Program-made: the position numbers and the translations under genes
In this document: piece after piece, positions 11,378 to 22,199 of the stretch
Layout: every line of letters starts with the position of its first letter
Numbering within the stretch: the first letter of the stretch is position 1
The notes under the pieces: generated by a model
Seen by the model: only the letters and a program-made list of their open reading frames with translations
Database searches by the model: none
Told to the model about the DNA's origin: nothing
DNA from: Lolium rigidum
Taxonomy: Eukaryota; Streptophyta; Magnoliopsida; Poales; Poaceae
Direction of reading: 5' to 3'
NCBI RefSeq assembly: GCF_022539505.1
Contig: NC_061508.1
Span: 63,931,754 to 63,995,753 of the forward strand
Length of the DNA: 64,000 nt

Positions 11378-14149
11378 TCATGTTGGTGCGCTTGCTGTCG
11401 TCCACCTTGAGTGCATCGTGTAATCGTGGAGCACTAAGCTTCGTCGGAAGAACGAGCACCATGTTTGTGCCGGCCGATGTTTCATCATCGGCTTTCCTTT
11501 GCTTGGGGCGCCACTCCATTTTCCGTGGACGACCCTCTTCATCCGGGGCTCCACTGGATCTTCGCAGCCGAGATCGGGCCTTGCCTTCCTCAATGTATGC
11601 AAGTATAACCTCTCGGCTTCCTCCGGGCCGCGCAATCGCTGAACCCTGCGTTTACGGGAACGGCTGAGTCCGTCAGGGCACCACCTTGGTCGGTGGTACC
11701 TGTCTTCTTCTTCTTGTCCCTCGTTTTCTGAATCCTCGAGATCTTCCCATCGAGGGGACTCAGCGCGTTTGCTATGTGGCGGGAGAGGCCCTAAGCGCTC
11801 GAACACGGACACGTTGGCTGCCTCCTTCTTCTTCTGGTTGCATTCTGGGAAATTGCCGATTGTTGGCAATCGGCTCATTCCTGAATCCCGGCGAGTGTAC
11901 GAAGAAGGGACAATCCCAGTGCATGTCCTCGTCGTCTCGCTCCCTTGCCTTTTCCTTGGCACAACGCTCGTGCTCCTCCTCATCGCGATTATGCCGACGA
12001 TGTCTTCTGGCTTCTCTCGCCAGACGATCTCTGTCATTATCAACGCTGGATCGTCGGCGCTGGTCATACTGGCTCACATACTTGTTGAGGAGGTGATCAG
12101 AGAGAGGTCGCTGATATCTTATGTTCTTCACTTCTCCCTCTGTGACGTAGCGCTTGCCGTTTTGGCGGAGCCGATCGCGCGGAGCGGCTTCCTCTGTATC
12201 TTTGCTATGAGAGCAGCTGCCCTCATCTCCATCCTTGCCAGCGTGGTGTCCAGATCCTACCATGTTGATACTGAACGAAGACCCTGGCTGGCAACCTTCG
12301 TGGTAAGAATATTCCACCATGTTAACGGCGGGGAAAGGGTGTGTGTCGACCTTCATGGCGTACTGGTTAAAAATCAACCGTCCATTTTCTATCGCCATTT
12401 GGATCTGCTGCCGCCACACCCTGCAGTCGTTGGTGGTGTGGGAGAACGTGTTATGCCATTTGCAGTATGGCTTTCCGTTCAGCTCTTGCACCGTGGGAAT
12501 CTTGTGGCCTTCGGGTACCTTTATATGCTTCTCCGTGAGTAAGAGATCAAAAATCTGCTCAGTTTTGGTCACGTCGAAGTCGAACCCTTTTGGAGGAATT
12601 TGTGGCTTCACCCACTTACAGGACATGGGGCTTGTCGCCCGAGTCCATTCAGCTACTGCTACCTCCCGATCTCCCATAGCACCTTCATCTTCGTACGCCT
12701 CAACCGGGACCACCGCACGCTTGAATTTGTCCCGGTAAACATCCGGGTGGCACTTGTTCATATGCCGACAGCCTACGCACCATGTGCGCCAACGAAGGGT
12801 AGTACGCTTGGGAGGCCACGTCCTTAATAGATGATGAGAGACCCACCACCGCCAACTCGACTGCTTCTTTTTCGCTTAAGTGAACCGAAAAGCATCGGTT
12901 CCTAATGGTCCTGAAGCGCTGGATGTATTCCGCCACGGTTTCCCCGCGCTTCTGTCGTACTTGAGCAAGATCGGCAATACCAGCCTCGGAAGCTTCTGAG
13001 TGATACTGAAGGTGGAACTGTTCTTCCAACTGCTTCCAAGTCCGGACTGAGTTCGGTGGCAATGATGTGTACCACCCGAAAGCCGATCCTGTGAGGGACT
13101 GTGAGAAGAACCTCACGCGCAGCTCGTCTGAAGCTGAGATAGTGCCCAACTGTGCCAAATATCGGCTCACATGCTCGATGGAGCTGGAACCATCCGATCC
13201 ACTAAACTTTGTAAAGTCAGGGAGCCGATATTTGGGAGGTAGCGGAATCAATTCGTACTCGTTGGGGTACGGCTTGGTATAGCCGATTGTCCTCCTTTTC
13301 GGCATCATGCCGAACTGGTCTTTTAGGATCGTACAAATCTCATCCGCGGTGATGGCCGGAGGCGATGGTCCTTGAAGATTCGCCGGGGTGGCATACTTGG
13401 CCAGCCATGCTTGCTTTTCCGGTTCTGAGCCAACTGCAAGAGCTGGGCTCTGGAGTATCGTCGGAGTGGCGTACTTAGCTAGCCACGTCTGCTTCTCAAG
13501 ATCTACTCCTGACGTTCCTCCTGCTGTTCCAGAGGCCCCTGCCGCCGCAGCCTGGTTCGAGAGTGCCCAGGTGCTGCCGTCTGGTATGTATGCGCACGCG
13601 TATCCGTGCGGGATCTCCTTGGGTGCCTCAGGTAGGAATTGGTAGTCACTAGGATCACCACCAATTTTGTAGACGACGTATGCCGATGAGTTCGGCAGTT
13701 CCGGTGCTGCCCATGCGGACGGCTGGGGCTGGAGTGGCATCGCTCCCTTGAAAGTCCCCAGAGCTGGTTCCGACGGAGAATACCGGTGGCTCATGATTTC
13801 CTGGACCACGCGCAGAGCGACACGCTCCAAAGTGTTCACCAGGCTCTCAGAGTGGCGGTGTAGCGAATGAGCCACCATGTAGTTGATCTCCTGCCGCGGC
13901 GACTCGGTGCGTTCTTCGACGGGCGGACAGGTCCACTCCATCGAGTGCGCCTTCAGGTGTGAAACCCTTCCACCTGACGCCATGGGAGCGGGTTCGGTGG
14001 AAAGAGCCGATGAGTTCGGCTTCGAGGACCGCCTTGATCTCGTCATGCTTCTTCTTGAGCTCATCAGGCAGATCCTCGTACTTGACCGGAGTGCTTTCCG
14101 CCATCTCGGATGCAGACGGCGATGTGGTGGATGTCGAAGGTGGTCCCAC
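11378..14149 (-). pseudogene. gag of element A, near complete with frame breaks
   Basis: Gag starts at a Met at 14149, just inside the primer-binding site. The N-terminal part is open to about 13847. A one-base shift near 13915 moves it into the long frame that runs to 12700. That frame carries the tandem WLAKYATP motifs, the FSGSDGSSSIEHVSRYL block and the capsid-like FGWYTSLPPNSVRTWKQLEE. The continuation 11772-12761 has the histidine/cysteine motif CKWHNTFSHTTNDC and an Arg/Asp-rich nucleic-acid-binding tail. A final stretch to 11378 corresponds to the region before protease in element C, but the protease itself is deleted. The break at 13915 is at CTTCGACGG, where element C reads CTTCTGACGG. 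Confidence 0.8.
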
Positions 14150-14160
14150 CGGGCGTGCCA
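14143..14160 (-). promoter_or_regulatory. Primer-binding-site-like sequence of element A
   Basis: TGGCACGCCCGGTGGGAC on the minus strand, five bases inside the 5' LTR end at 14166, identical to the site in element C. Confidence 0.65.
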
Positions 14161-14165
14161 GAATG

Positions 14166-15334
14166 TGTTGACGTCAGAAACCCCCGGCGGGCGAGAGACG
14201 GGCAACACCGTAGAGCCGGGAACAACTAGGGCTGCGGCTGGCCCCGGTCCCTCGGAGCGACGGCCCGCAAAGCCTCCCGGTCGCACGTCCGATGCTTATC
14301 ACAAGGGCGTGCCACCTGACCTATACCTGGTCAGGAAGGTGTGGATGATGCCTCGCTTAGTTTCCTGCAGGGCATACACGTAAACGTTAAATACGAGCCT
14401 CGATCGGCTCTCAGGTTATCCTGTGAATCGGCTCAAAGAGCCGATCCACCCATGATTCAGACGGGGTGTCCGAATATATGGTGGTCCTGCTTGATCAAGA
14501 TAAAGCTAATAAGATCTACGACGATTTAGGGTTTTCACCGCATAATCGGATCATCCTACTCACGATTGGGCCTCGCGCTCGCGCACGGTGACCGTAAGCC
14601 GATCCTAGACGGGGCCTAAAAACCAACACGAGGTTGATCCCGGAACATCCTTTCTAGAGCTAGCAAACGCCACCCTACACGCCGCTGGATCCTCCAACCC
14701 TTTGTAAGGCCTAACTATTGCGGATATTAAACTAATCCTTGATGAAACAAGGAGCAACCGTAACGGATTAGATCCACTAAACTATGATCAAGCGGGGTGC
14801 CGCCCCTACACCTAAGATAGGTGTAAGGGCGGCTAGATATGCAAGGGTTGCACTACGATAGCATGTAATTCGAACAACAATGCTAACCCTAACACATCTA
14901 AGCTAACTACGTTGCTCGCCATCAAAAAGGCTTCAGCACGAGCAACGCATGAACAACGTGATAGGCATTACGCTGCCTAGATCGCAAGATGCGATCTAGG
15001 CAGCATGGTGCTTACCGGTAGAAACCCTCGAGACGAAGGAGTTGGCGATGCGCCGAGATTTGTTTGTGGTTGAACGTTGGTTGTTGTTTATTCCATAAAC
15101 CCTAGGTACATATTTATAGTCCAGCGGACTTTCTAATGTGGGCGTGCACTAAACCGTGCACGGGTAAAACTCTAACTTCTAAATTCTAAACATAATCTAC
15201 TATATTAAGATACACGGGCTAACTAGCCCAAACTCTGCGTATAAAGGCCGATTCACATATTTCTTCCATATAGATTCTTCATGTCCATCTTGATCGCGGC
15301 CCACCTCTGATTCGGTCAAATTCTGGTGATAACA
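14166..15334 (-). repeat. 5' LTR of element A
   Basis: 1169 bp, TG..CA, followed by the target duplication ACTTG. Paired with 8322-9490. It contains AT-rich promoter-like sequence around 15060-15120 (minus-strand TATAAATATG). Confidence 0.95.
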
Positions 15335-15565
15335 ACTTGGCATAACAAAACACAAAACTAAGATAAGGAGAGGTTGCTACAGTAGTAAACAACTTCCAAG
15401 ACTCAAATATAAAACAAAAATACTGTAGTAAAAACATGGGTTGTCTCCCATAAGCGCTTTTCTTTAACGCCTTTCGGCTAGGCGCGGAAAGTGTATATCA
15501 AGTAACATCAAGAGACGAAGCATCAACATCATAATTTGTTCTAATAATAGAATCATAAGGTAACT

Positions 15566-15874
15566 TCATTCTCTTTCTAGGGAAGTGTTCCATACCTTTT
15601 TGAGAGGAAATTGATATTTAATAGTACCTTCCTTCATATCAATAGTAGCACCAACGGTTCGAAGAAAAGGTCTTCCCAATATAATGGGGCAAGAGGCATT
15701 GCATTCAATATCCAAGACAACAAAATCAACGGGGACAAGGTTATTGTTAACCATAATATGAACATTATCAACTCTCCCCAAAGGTTTCTTTTTAGCATTA
15801 TCAGCGAGATTAACATCCAAATAACAATTTTTCAATGGTGGCAAGTCAAGCATATCATAGACTTTCTTAGGCAT
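15566..15874 (-). pseudogene. Aspartic-protease-like remnant of element B
   Basis: The frame encodes LGRVDNVHIMVNNN and then IILGRPFLRTVGATIDMKEG, the C-terminal half of the Athila-type protease with the ILGRPFL flap/helix signature. The part with the active-site Asp lies upstream at 15832-16062 in another frame (LCDLGASISL, where the catalytic DTG/DSG-type motif reads DLG). So the active-site triad is altered and the frame is broken. It would have processed Gag. Confidence 0.7.
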
Positions 15875-16050
15875 AACGAAATACTTGCACCAAGATCACA
15901 TAAAGCATTACAATCAAAGTCATTGACCCTCATTTTAATGATGGGCTCCCAACCATCTTCTAGCTTTCTAGGAATAGAAGTTTCAAGTTTTAGTTTCTCT
16001 TCTCTAGCTTTTATGAGAGCATTTGTAATATGTTTTGTGGGGATGAATCC

Positions 16051-16395
16051 TGCTACCCGCATGGGTAGCTACACACCCATGCATTATACCAATATGCAAG
16101 CCATATTAACTTGTTTTTGCTCGGTTTCCTAGTAGAACGTGAAATTCTAGTGTACAAAAGTGGTTTCCGAATTTTGATTTGAATTATTTTTTGTCAAAGT
16201 CAACTCAGTATTCAAAAAGTCAACGCAAAATACGTTGGTGAGTTGACTTTGATCAAAAAATATTCATATCAAAATTCAAAAACCACTTTTGTGCACTAGA
16301 ATTCCACGTTCTACTAGGAAACCGAGCTAAAACAAGTTAATATGGCTTGCATATTGGTATAATGCATGGGTGTGTAGCTACCCATGCGGGTAGCA
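16051..16395. mobile_element. MITE with long terminal inverted repeats inside element B gag
   Basis: The ends TGCTACCCGCATGGGTAGCT and its inverted copy form arms of about 100 bp that pair almost perfectly, with a middle containing GTCAACTC / GAGTTGAC. The element interrupts the gag-protease reading region of B. Short copies of ACAAAACAT (minus strand) flank it on both sides but not immediately, so I do not define a clean target duplication. The superfamily is uncertain (Mutator-like is possible). Confidence 0.8.
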
Positions 16396-16426
16396 AATGC
16401 ACTCTCATGTTTTGTGAAAGCCAAGT

Positions 16427-17990
16427 TTACAGCGCTAGCATTGGGACTCTTAGCAAGTTTTGTAAGAACTTTATAACTTCAGAGATGTGGCAATCATCAA
16501 AATCTAAATCATTACAATCTAAAGCAATGGAATTATCATCCCCAAGGTTGGAAAAAATTTCAGCAGTTTTATCACAGGCAATTTCAGCAGTTTTAGCAAT
16601 TTCAGGCAATTTTGCGCGCTTTGCACTAGGAGCAGTAACATTGCCAACACCAATTATTTTATCATTGATAGTAGGAGGTGCAGCAACATGTGAATCATTA
16701 GCATTGCCAGTGGTGGTAATAGTCCAAACTTTAGCTACATTTTTCTCTTTAGCTAGTTTTTCATTTTCTTCTCTATCCCACCTAGCACGTGAGTTCAGCC
16801 ATTAATCTTATATTCTCATTAATTCTAACTTGGATGGCATTTGCTGTAGTAACACTTTTATTTTCAATATCCTTATTAGGCATAACTTTCGATTTCAAAA
16901 GATCAACATCAGAGGCAAGACTATCAACCTTAGAAGCGAGAATATCAATTTTATTGAGCTTTTCCTCAACAGATTTGTTAAAGGCAGTTTGTGTACTAAT
17001 AAATTCTTTAAGCATAGCTTCAAGTCCAGGGGGTGTGTTCCTATTATTGTTGTAAGAATTCCCATAAGAATTAGCATAACCGTTACCATTATTATAAGGA
17101 TATGGCCTATAGTTATTACTAGAATTGTTCCGATAAGCATTGTTGTTGAAATTATTATTTTTAATGAAGTTTACATCAACATGTTCTTCTTGGGCAACCA
17201 ATGAAGCTAACGGAACATTATTAGGATCAACATTAGTCCTATCATTCACAAGCATAGACATAATAGCATCAATCTTATCATTCAAGGAAGAGGATTCTTC
17301 AACAGAATTTACCTTCTTACCTTGTGCAGCTCTTTCCGTGTGCCATTCAGAGTAATTAATCATCATATTATCAAGGAGCTTTTTTGCTTCACCAAGAGTG
17401 ATGGACATAAAGGTACCTCCAGCAGCTGAATCCAATAAATTCCGCGAAGAAAAATTTAGTCCTGCATAAAAGGTTTGGATGATCATCCAAGTAGTCGATC
17501 CATGGGTTGGGCAATTTTTAACCAAAGATTTCATTCTTTCCCAAGCTTGAGCAACATGTTCATTATCCAATTGTTTAAAATTCATTATGCTACTTCTCAA
17601 AGATATAATTTTAGCAGGGGGATAATATCTAACAATAAAAGCATCCTTGCATTTAGTCCAGGAATCAATACTATTCTTAGGCGAGAGATAGCAACCAATC
17701 TTTAGCTCTTCCTCTTAATGAGAAAGGAAACAATTTCAATTTAATAATATCACCATCTACATCCTTATACTTTTGCATTTCACATAGTTCAACAAAATTA
17801 TTGAGATGGGCAGCGAGCATCATCGGAACTAACACCGGAAAATTGCTCTCGCATAACAAGATTCGAGTAAAGCAGGTTTAATTTCAAAGAATTCTGCTGT
17901 AGTAGCAGGTGGAGCAATAGGTGTGCATAGGAAATCATTATTGTTTGTGGTTGTGAAGTCACACAACTTAGTATTTTCAGGGGTGGCCAT
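16427..17990 (-). pseudogene. gag of element B, broken
   Basis: Gag begins at the ATG complementary to 17988-17990 (MATPENTKLC). A short N-terminal part ends in a stop near 17820. The capsid block follows in other frames: 17677-17859 has LKLFPFSLRGRAKDWLLSL, the classic plant retrotransposon Gag signature, and 16782-17600 has WERMKSLVKNCPTHG followed by an Asn/Tyr-rich linker and coiled-coil segment. 16427-16609 is an acidic continuation before the MITE. At least three frame breaks are present. Confidence 0.8.
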
Positions 17991-18214
17991 TTTAGCAGTA
18001 GTAAATAAAGTAAACTAGATAAAGTAAATGCAAGTAACTAATTTTTTTGTATTTTTGATATAACGAACAAGATAGCAAATAAAGTAAAGCTAGCAACTAA
18101 TTTTTTTGTGTTTTGATATAATGCAGCAAACAAAGTAGTAAATAAAATAAAGCAAGACAAAAACAAAGTAAAGAGATTGGGAAGTGGAGACTCCCCTTGC
18201 AGCGTGTCTTGATC

Positions 18215-18232
18215 TCCCCGGCAACGGCGCCA
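18215..18232 (-). promoter_or_regulatory. Athila-type primer-binding site of element B
   Basis: The minus strand reads TGGCGCCGTTGCCGGGGA ten bases inside the 5' LTR. This is the sequence reported for Athila-type elements and complementary to the 3' end of an Asp-type tRNA (from memory). Confidence 0.8.
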
Positions 18233-18242
18233 GAAATTTGCT

Positions 18243-19845
18243 TGATACGTGTAGTTGACACGTCCGTTGGGAACCCCAAGAGGAAGGTGTGATGCGCACA
18301 GCGGCAAGTTTCCCTCAGTAAGAAACCAAGGTTTAATCGAACCGAGTAGGAGTCAAGAAGCATGTTGAAGGTTGATGGCGGCGGGATGTAGTGCGGCGCA
18401 ACACCGGAGATTCCGGCGCCAACGTGGAACCTGCACAACACAACCAAAGTACTTTGCCCCAACGAAACGAGTGAGGTTGTCAATCTCACCGGCTTGCTGT
18501 AACAAAGGATTAACCGTATTGTGTGGAAGATGATTGTTTGCAAGAAAACAGTAAAACAAGTATTGCGAGTAGATTGTATGCGATGTAAAGAATAGGACCG
18601 GGGTCCACAGTTCACTAGAGGTGTCTCTCCCATAAGATAAAAGCATGTTGGGTGAACAAATTACAGTCGGGCAATTGACAAATAGAGAGGGCATAACAAT
18701 GCACATACATGACATGATAAATATAGTGAGATTTAATTGGGCATTACGACAAAGTACATAGACCGCTATCCGAGCATGCATCTATGCCTAAAAAGTCCAC
18801 CTTCGAGGTTATCATCCGAACCCCTTCCGGTATTAAGTTGCAAAACAACGGACAATTGCATTAAGTATGGTGCGTAATGTAATCAATAACTACATCCTTA
18901 GACATAGCATCAATGTTTTATCCCTAGTGGCAACGGCACATCCACAACCTTAGAACTTTCTGTCATTGTCCCAGATTTAATGGAGGCATGAACCCACTAT
19001 CGAGCATAAATACTCCCTCTTGGAGTTAAGAGCAAAAACTTGGCCAGAGCCTCTACTAATAACGGAGAGCATGCAAGATCATAAACAACACATAGGTAAT
19101 AACTTGATAATTATCATAACATAGTATTCTCTATCCATCGGATCCCGACAAACACAACATATAGTATTACGAGATAGATGATCTTGATCATGTTAGGCAG
19201 CTCACAAGATCCAACAATGAAGCACAATGAGGAGAAGACAACCATCTAGCTACTGCTATGGACCCATAGTCCAGGGGTGAACTACTCACTCATCACTCCG
19301 GAGGCGACCATGGCGGTGAAGAGTCCTCCGGGAGATGAATCCCCTCTCCCGGCGAGGTGCCGGAGGAGATCTCCGAATCCCCCGAGATGGGATTGGCGGC
19401 GGCGGCGTCTCGGTAAGGTTTTCCGTATCGTGGCTCTCGGTGCTGGGGGTTTCGTGACGGAGGCTTTAAGTAGGCGGAAGGGCGAGGTAAGAGGCGGCAC
19501 GAGGGGCCCACACCATAGGTCGGCGCGGCCGGGGCACTGGGCTGCGCCGCCACGATGTTACGCCACCTCGTGGCCCCACTTCGACTCTCCTTCGGTCTTC
19601 CGGAAGCTTCGTGGCAAAATAGGACCACGGGCGTTGATTTCGTCCAATTCCGAGAATATTTCGTTACTAGGATTTCCGAAACCAAAAACAGCGAGAAAAC
19701 GAGCAAGCGGCTCTTCGGCATCTTGTTAATAGGTTAGTTCCGAGAAAATGCACGAATATGACATAAAGTGTGCATAAAACATGTAGATATCATCAATAAT
19801 GTGGCATGGAACATAAGAAATTATCGATACGTCGGAGACGTATCA
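18243..19845 (-). repeat. 5' LTR of element B
   Basis: 1603 bp; plus-strand ends TGATACGTGT and GACGTATCA. Partner of 4298-5891. The copies differ mainly by single-base indels at CAG/CGAG sites, which is unusual and discussed in the findings. Confidence 0.9.
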
Positions 19846-20877
19846 ACGATACAGGCGTGCCACACGACCTATACCTGGTCGGGAAGGTGATGGATTTGCC
19901 TCGCTTAGTTTCCTGCATGGCATACACGTAAACATTAAATACGAGCCTCGATCGGCTCTCGAGTTGTCCTGTGAATCGGCTCAAGGAGCCGATTCACCCA
20001 TGATTCGTACGAGGTGTACGATCATATGGTGGTCCTGCTTGATCAAAATAAAGCTAAAACGACCTACTACGATTTAGGGTTTTCACCACATAATCGGAAC
20101 ATCCTACGCGTGATTGAGCCTGGCGGCCACGCACGGTGATCGTGAACCGTCCCTAGACAATGCCTAAAAACTAACATGAAGTTGATCCCTGGAACATCCT
20201 GTCTAGGGCTAGCAAACTACACCCTACGTACCACTGGATCCTTCAACCCGTTTGTAAGGCCTAACTACGCAGATATTAAACTAATCCTTGAAGAACAAGG
20301 AGCAATCATAACGGATCGGATCTACTAAATAATGATCAAGCGGGGTGCCGCCCTTACACCTAAGATAGGTGTAAGGGCGGCTAGACATCTAAAGGTTGCA
20401 CGGACGAAAGCATATGATACTATGAAACAATGCTAACCCTAAAACATCTATGATAACTACGTTGCTCGCCATCAACAAGGCTTCAGCACGAGCAACGCAT
20501 GAACAGCGAATAAACGTGTACTGTCTAGATCGCAAGATGCGATCTAGGCATCATGATGCTTACCCGGAAGAAAACCCTCGAGACAAGGGAGTTGGCGATG
20601 CGCCTAGATTGGTTTGTGGTGAACGTGATTGTTGTTTATTTCAGAAACCCTAGATACATATTTATAGTCCGTAGACTTTCTAACGTGGGAATAATCCCAA
20701 CCGTGCACGAGCCAAACTCTATCTAACCGACACGTATCCTACTATATTATAGATACACGGGCAAACTAGCCCAAACTTTGTATACAAGGCCGATTCATGT
20801 ATTTCTTCTACGTATATTCTTCAAGCCCATCTTTAATCGCGGCCCACCTCTGATCCGGTCAAATTCTGGTGATAACA
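19846..20877 (-). repeat. 5' LTR of element C, outer piece
   Basis: After element B the LTR of C resumes at ACAGGCGTGCCAC, matching the element A LTR from its CACAAGGGCGTGCCAC onward, and ends AAATTCTGGTGATAACA at 20877. The following GTAAG (20878-20882) would be its target duplication; the partner is outside the window. Confidence 0.85.
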
Positions 20878-20882
20878 GTAAG

Positions 20883-21110
20883 TTAAGTTGGGTTCGCCTC
20901 GAACCCAGGAGTATCCCTCTTAGGACCCAAGAGGAGCTCCGAGATGATATGTACATGTTGCTTGTAATAATAAATGAATGAGTTATGGACCTGCTATGTT
21001 CTGTTGTACTACTCTGAGGGATGTAATATTTGCGGATTGGTACTTCGTGAATGTTATATCAACGACTGGCATACTACAACATGCAGTGGTATGCAGGGTC
21101 ATCACACAGC
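20883..21110 (+). repeat. Probable fragment of another Gypsy LTR
   Basis: The stretch with TCTTAGGACCCAAGAG, GGATGTAATATTTGCGG and ACATGCAGTGGTATGCAGG resembles the 3' half of LTRs of chromodomain Gypsy elements in grasses as I remember them, including a polyadenylation-like AATAATAAATGAATG. No partner LTR is present. Recognition is from memory only. Confidence 0.4.
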
Positions 21111-21977
21111 CTGAGTCGGGCTAACGGGAGGATTTGGGCGCCGTATGTGAGGCCACCGGAGCCTGAGAGCTAGGTGCTTGATGGCCTCCTTCACCTGGCC
21201 AGCATGCCCTTGGATGAATTATTTGGAGAAGGAGTATGCCGGCGACCTTGGTCGGAAGCAGGCGCGGGCGCAGCGTGTCGCGCAACCCTTGGAGACGCAC
21301 TGGCATGCGGACAGCCTCTATGGCGGGAGGCTGCCGAGCACGTCGTCCGGCAGCGGGTCCATTGTTGGCGCCTGGGATTTGGTGGCCTTCCTCCTTCGGC
21401 CTGCAGGCGCGCGCTGGCGAGCGAGGCGACCGACACCGTCCCTCTCTACACGCCTGGTATGCTTTTATTTGAATCCAAGAAATGGCAAGTTTCTTATCCA
21501 TGTGTAACTCAAATCTGATAATTTATAGTGTGTTTTTGAATTTTGAAGAAAATGAAAAGATACATCTAGATGCGTAGATTCAGTAAAAATGTTTGTCTAC
21601 AAGCTTATAGAGTAGCCAACTAGGGGACAAGGATGGAAGATTCAATAAAAAAAATTATGTATAATAATGAAACTTGACTTGCTTTGTTTTTTGTATACGA
21701 ATGTTATTTGGATTTGATTGTGGCACGGTACAGATTACTTATGACTTGTAGTACAATGATTATTCTTTGAGAATCTGCCACAGGATCTTCTTTAGGATGC
21801 TATGGTGATATTCGTGGCAAAGGAATTAGTCTTTGTGGGCTGCTGTTGTAATAGTTTACAGCTATTGCTGCTGATAAGTGCTGTAGTTGTCCATTGCGGG
21901 CTGCTCATTTTGTAGCTATTGCTTCTGATATGTTCTGGGTAATTATTTATTGATTATATTACATCGAAATCAAGTAA
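21111..21977 (+). other. GC-rich unrecognised ORF block and AT-rich spacer
   Basis: 21174-21518 holds overlapping GC-rich open frames of 109-114 codons on the plus strand; none has a domain I recognise. They may be a captured gene fragment. From 21520 to 21977 the sequence is AT-rich and I see no gene. Confidence 0.3.
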
Positions 21978-22196
21978 ATGAACTTACTGGCAGTTCATTA
22001 TATTCAAAAGGATACCTGTTACCTGATCAACGCTTTAGTCAAGATCAGTGTGGGAGACGGATCGTCCACTCCCTTCAAGGATCCATGGATCAATGGGCTC
22101 GGTGTTAGTGCCATAGCGCCGGCAATTCTACTCCTCGTCAAGCCGCGCTATAGGGCCCGTATGACTATCTGCGATGGTCTAGCTGGGAACACCTAG
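21978..22196 (+). pseudogene. LINE ORF2 fragment, C-terminal zinc-binding region
   Basis: The frame encodes VGDGSSTPFKDPWINGLG, the start of the zf-RVT region that follows the reverse transcriptase of plant LINEs, and continues to SGNT-like GLAGNT before a stop. The reverse transcriptase itself is not present upstream. A missing residue between Phe and Asp suggests a small deletion. It is truncated right where the glycosyltransferase pseudogene begins. Confidence 0.65.
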
Positions 22197-22199
22197 GCC

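Larger units (their letters stand above)
8322..15334 (-). mobile_element. Complete Tat-like Gypsy element A, non-autonomous
   Basis: The element is bounded by two 1169-bp LTRs (8322-9490 and 14166-15334) that begin TG and end CA, with the perfect 5-bp target duplication ACTTG at 8317-8321 and 15335-15339. The minus strand holds gag after the primer-binding site; the plus strand holds an acidic antisense ORF near the 3' LTR. Protease, reverse transcriptase and integrase are all absent. The two LTRs differ by roughly one to two percent by eye, mostly transitions, so the insertion is fairly recent and must have been mobilised in trans. It interrupts element B. Confidence 0.95.
4298..19845 (-). 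mobile_element. Athila/Sabrina-like Gypsy element B, split by element A
   Basis: Two long LTRs (4298-5891 and 18243-19845, about 1.6 kb each) share near-full-length similarity and flank a gag/protease remnant on the minus strand. The primer-binding site TGGCGCCGTTGCCGGGGA is the one known from Athila-type elements. The internal part totals about 5.3 kb once element A (8322-15334) is removed, and no reverse transcriptase or integrase motif is visible, so it is non-autonomous. Flanks are CTGAT (4293-4297) and ACGAT (19846-19850), an imperfect 5-bp target duplication. The split LTR of element C can be read across this insertion. The family name is from memory of Triticeae repeats and needs a library search. 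Confidence 0.85.
1..20877 (-). mobile_element. Outer Tat-like Gypsy element C, left part outside window, 5' LTR split
   Basis: On the minus strand this reads 5' LTR (20877 down to 4164, interrupted), primer-binding-site-like sequence, gag, aspartic protease, a non-coding stretch, and the end of an antisense ORF. The LTR begins TGTTATCACC and ends GTCAGAAACA-side at 4164; it matches the LTRs of element A at 8322 and 14166 along its length. The 3' LTR lies beyond position 1. No reverse transcriptase or integrase is seen between protease and window edge, so this copy looks non-autonomous. Assignment to the Tat lineage rests on the short histidine/cysteine gag motif, the antisense ORF near the 3' end and the overall order; it is inference from family knowledge. 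The insertion of element B at 4298-19845 interrupts its LTR. Confidence 0.8.
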
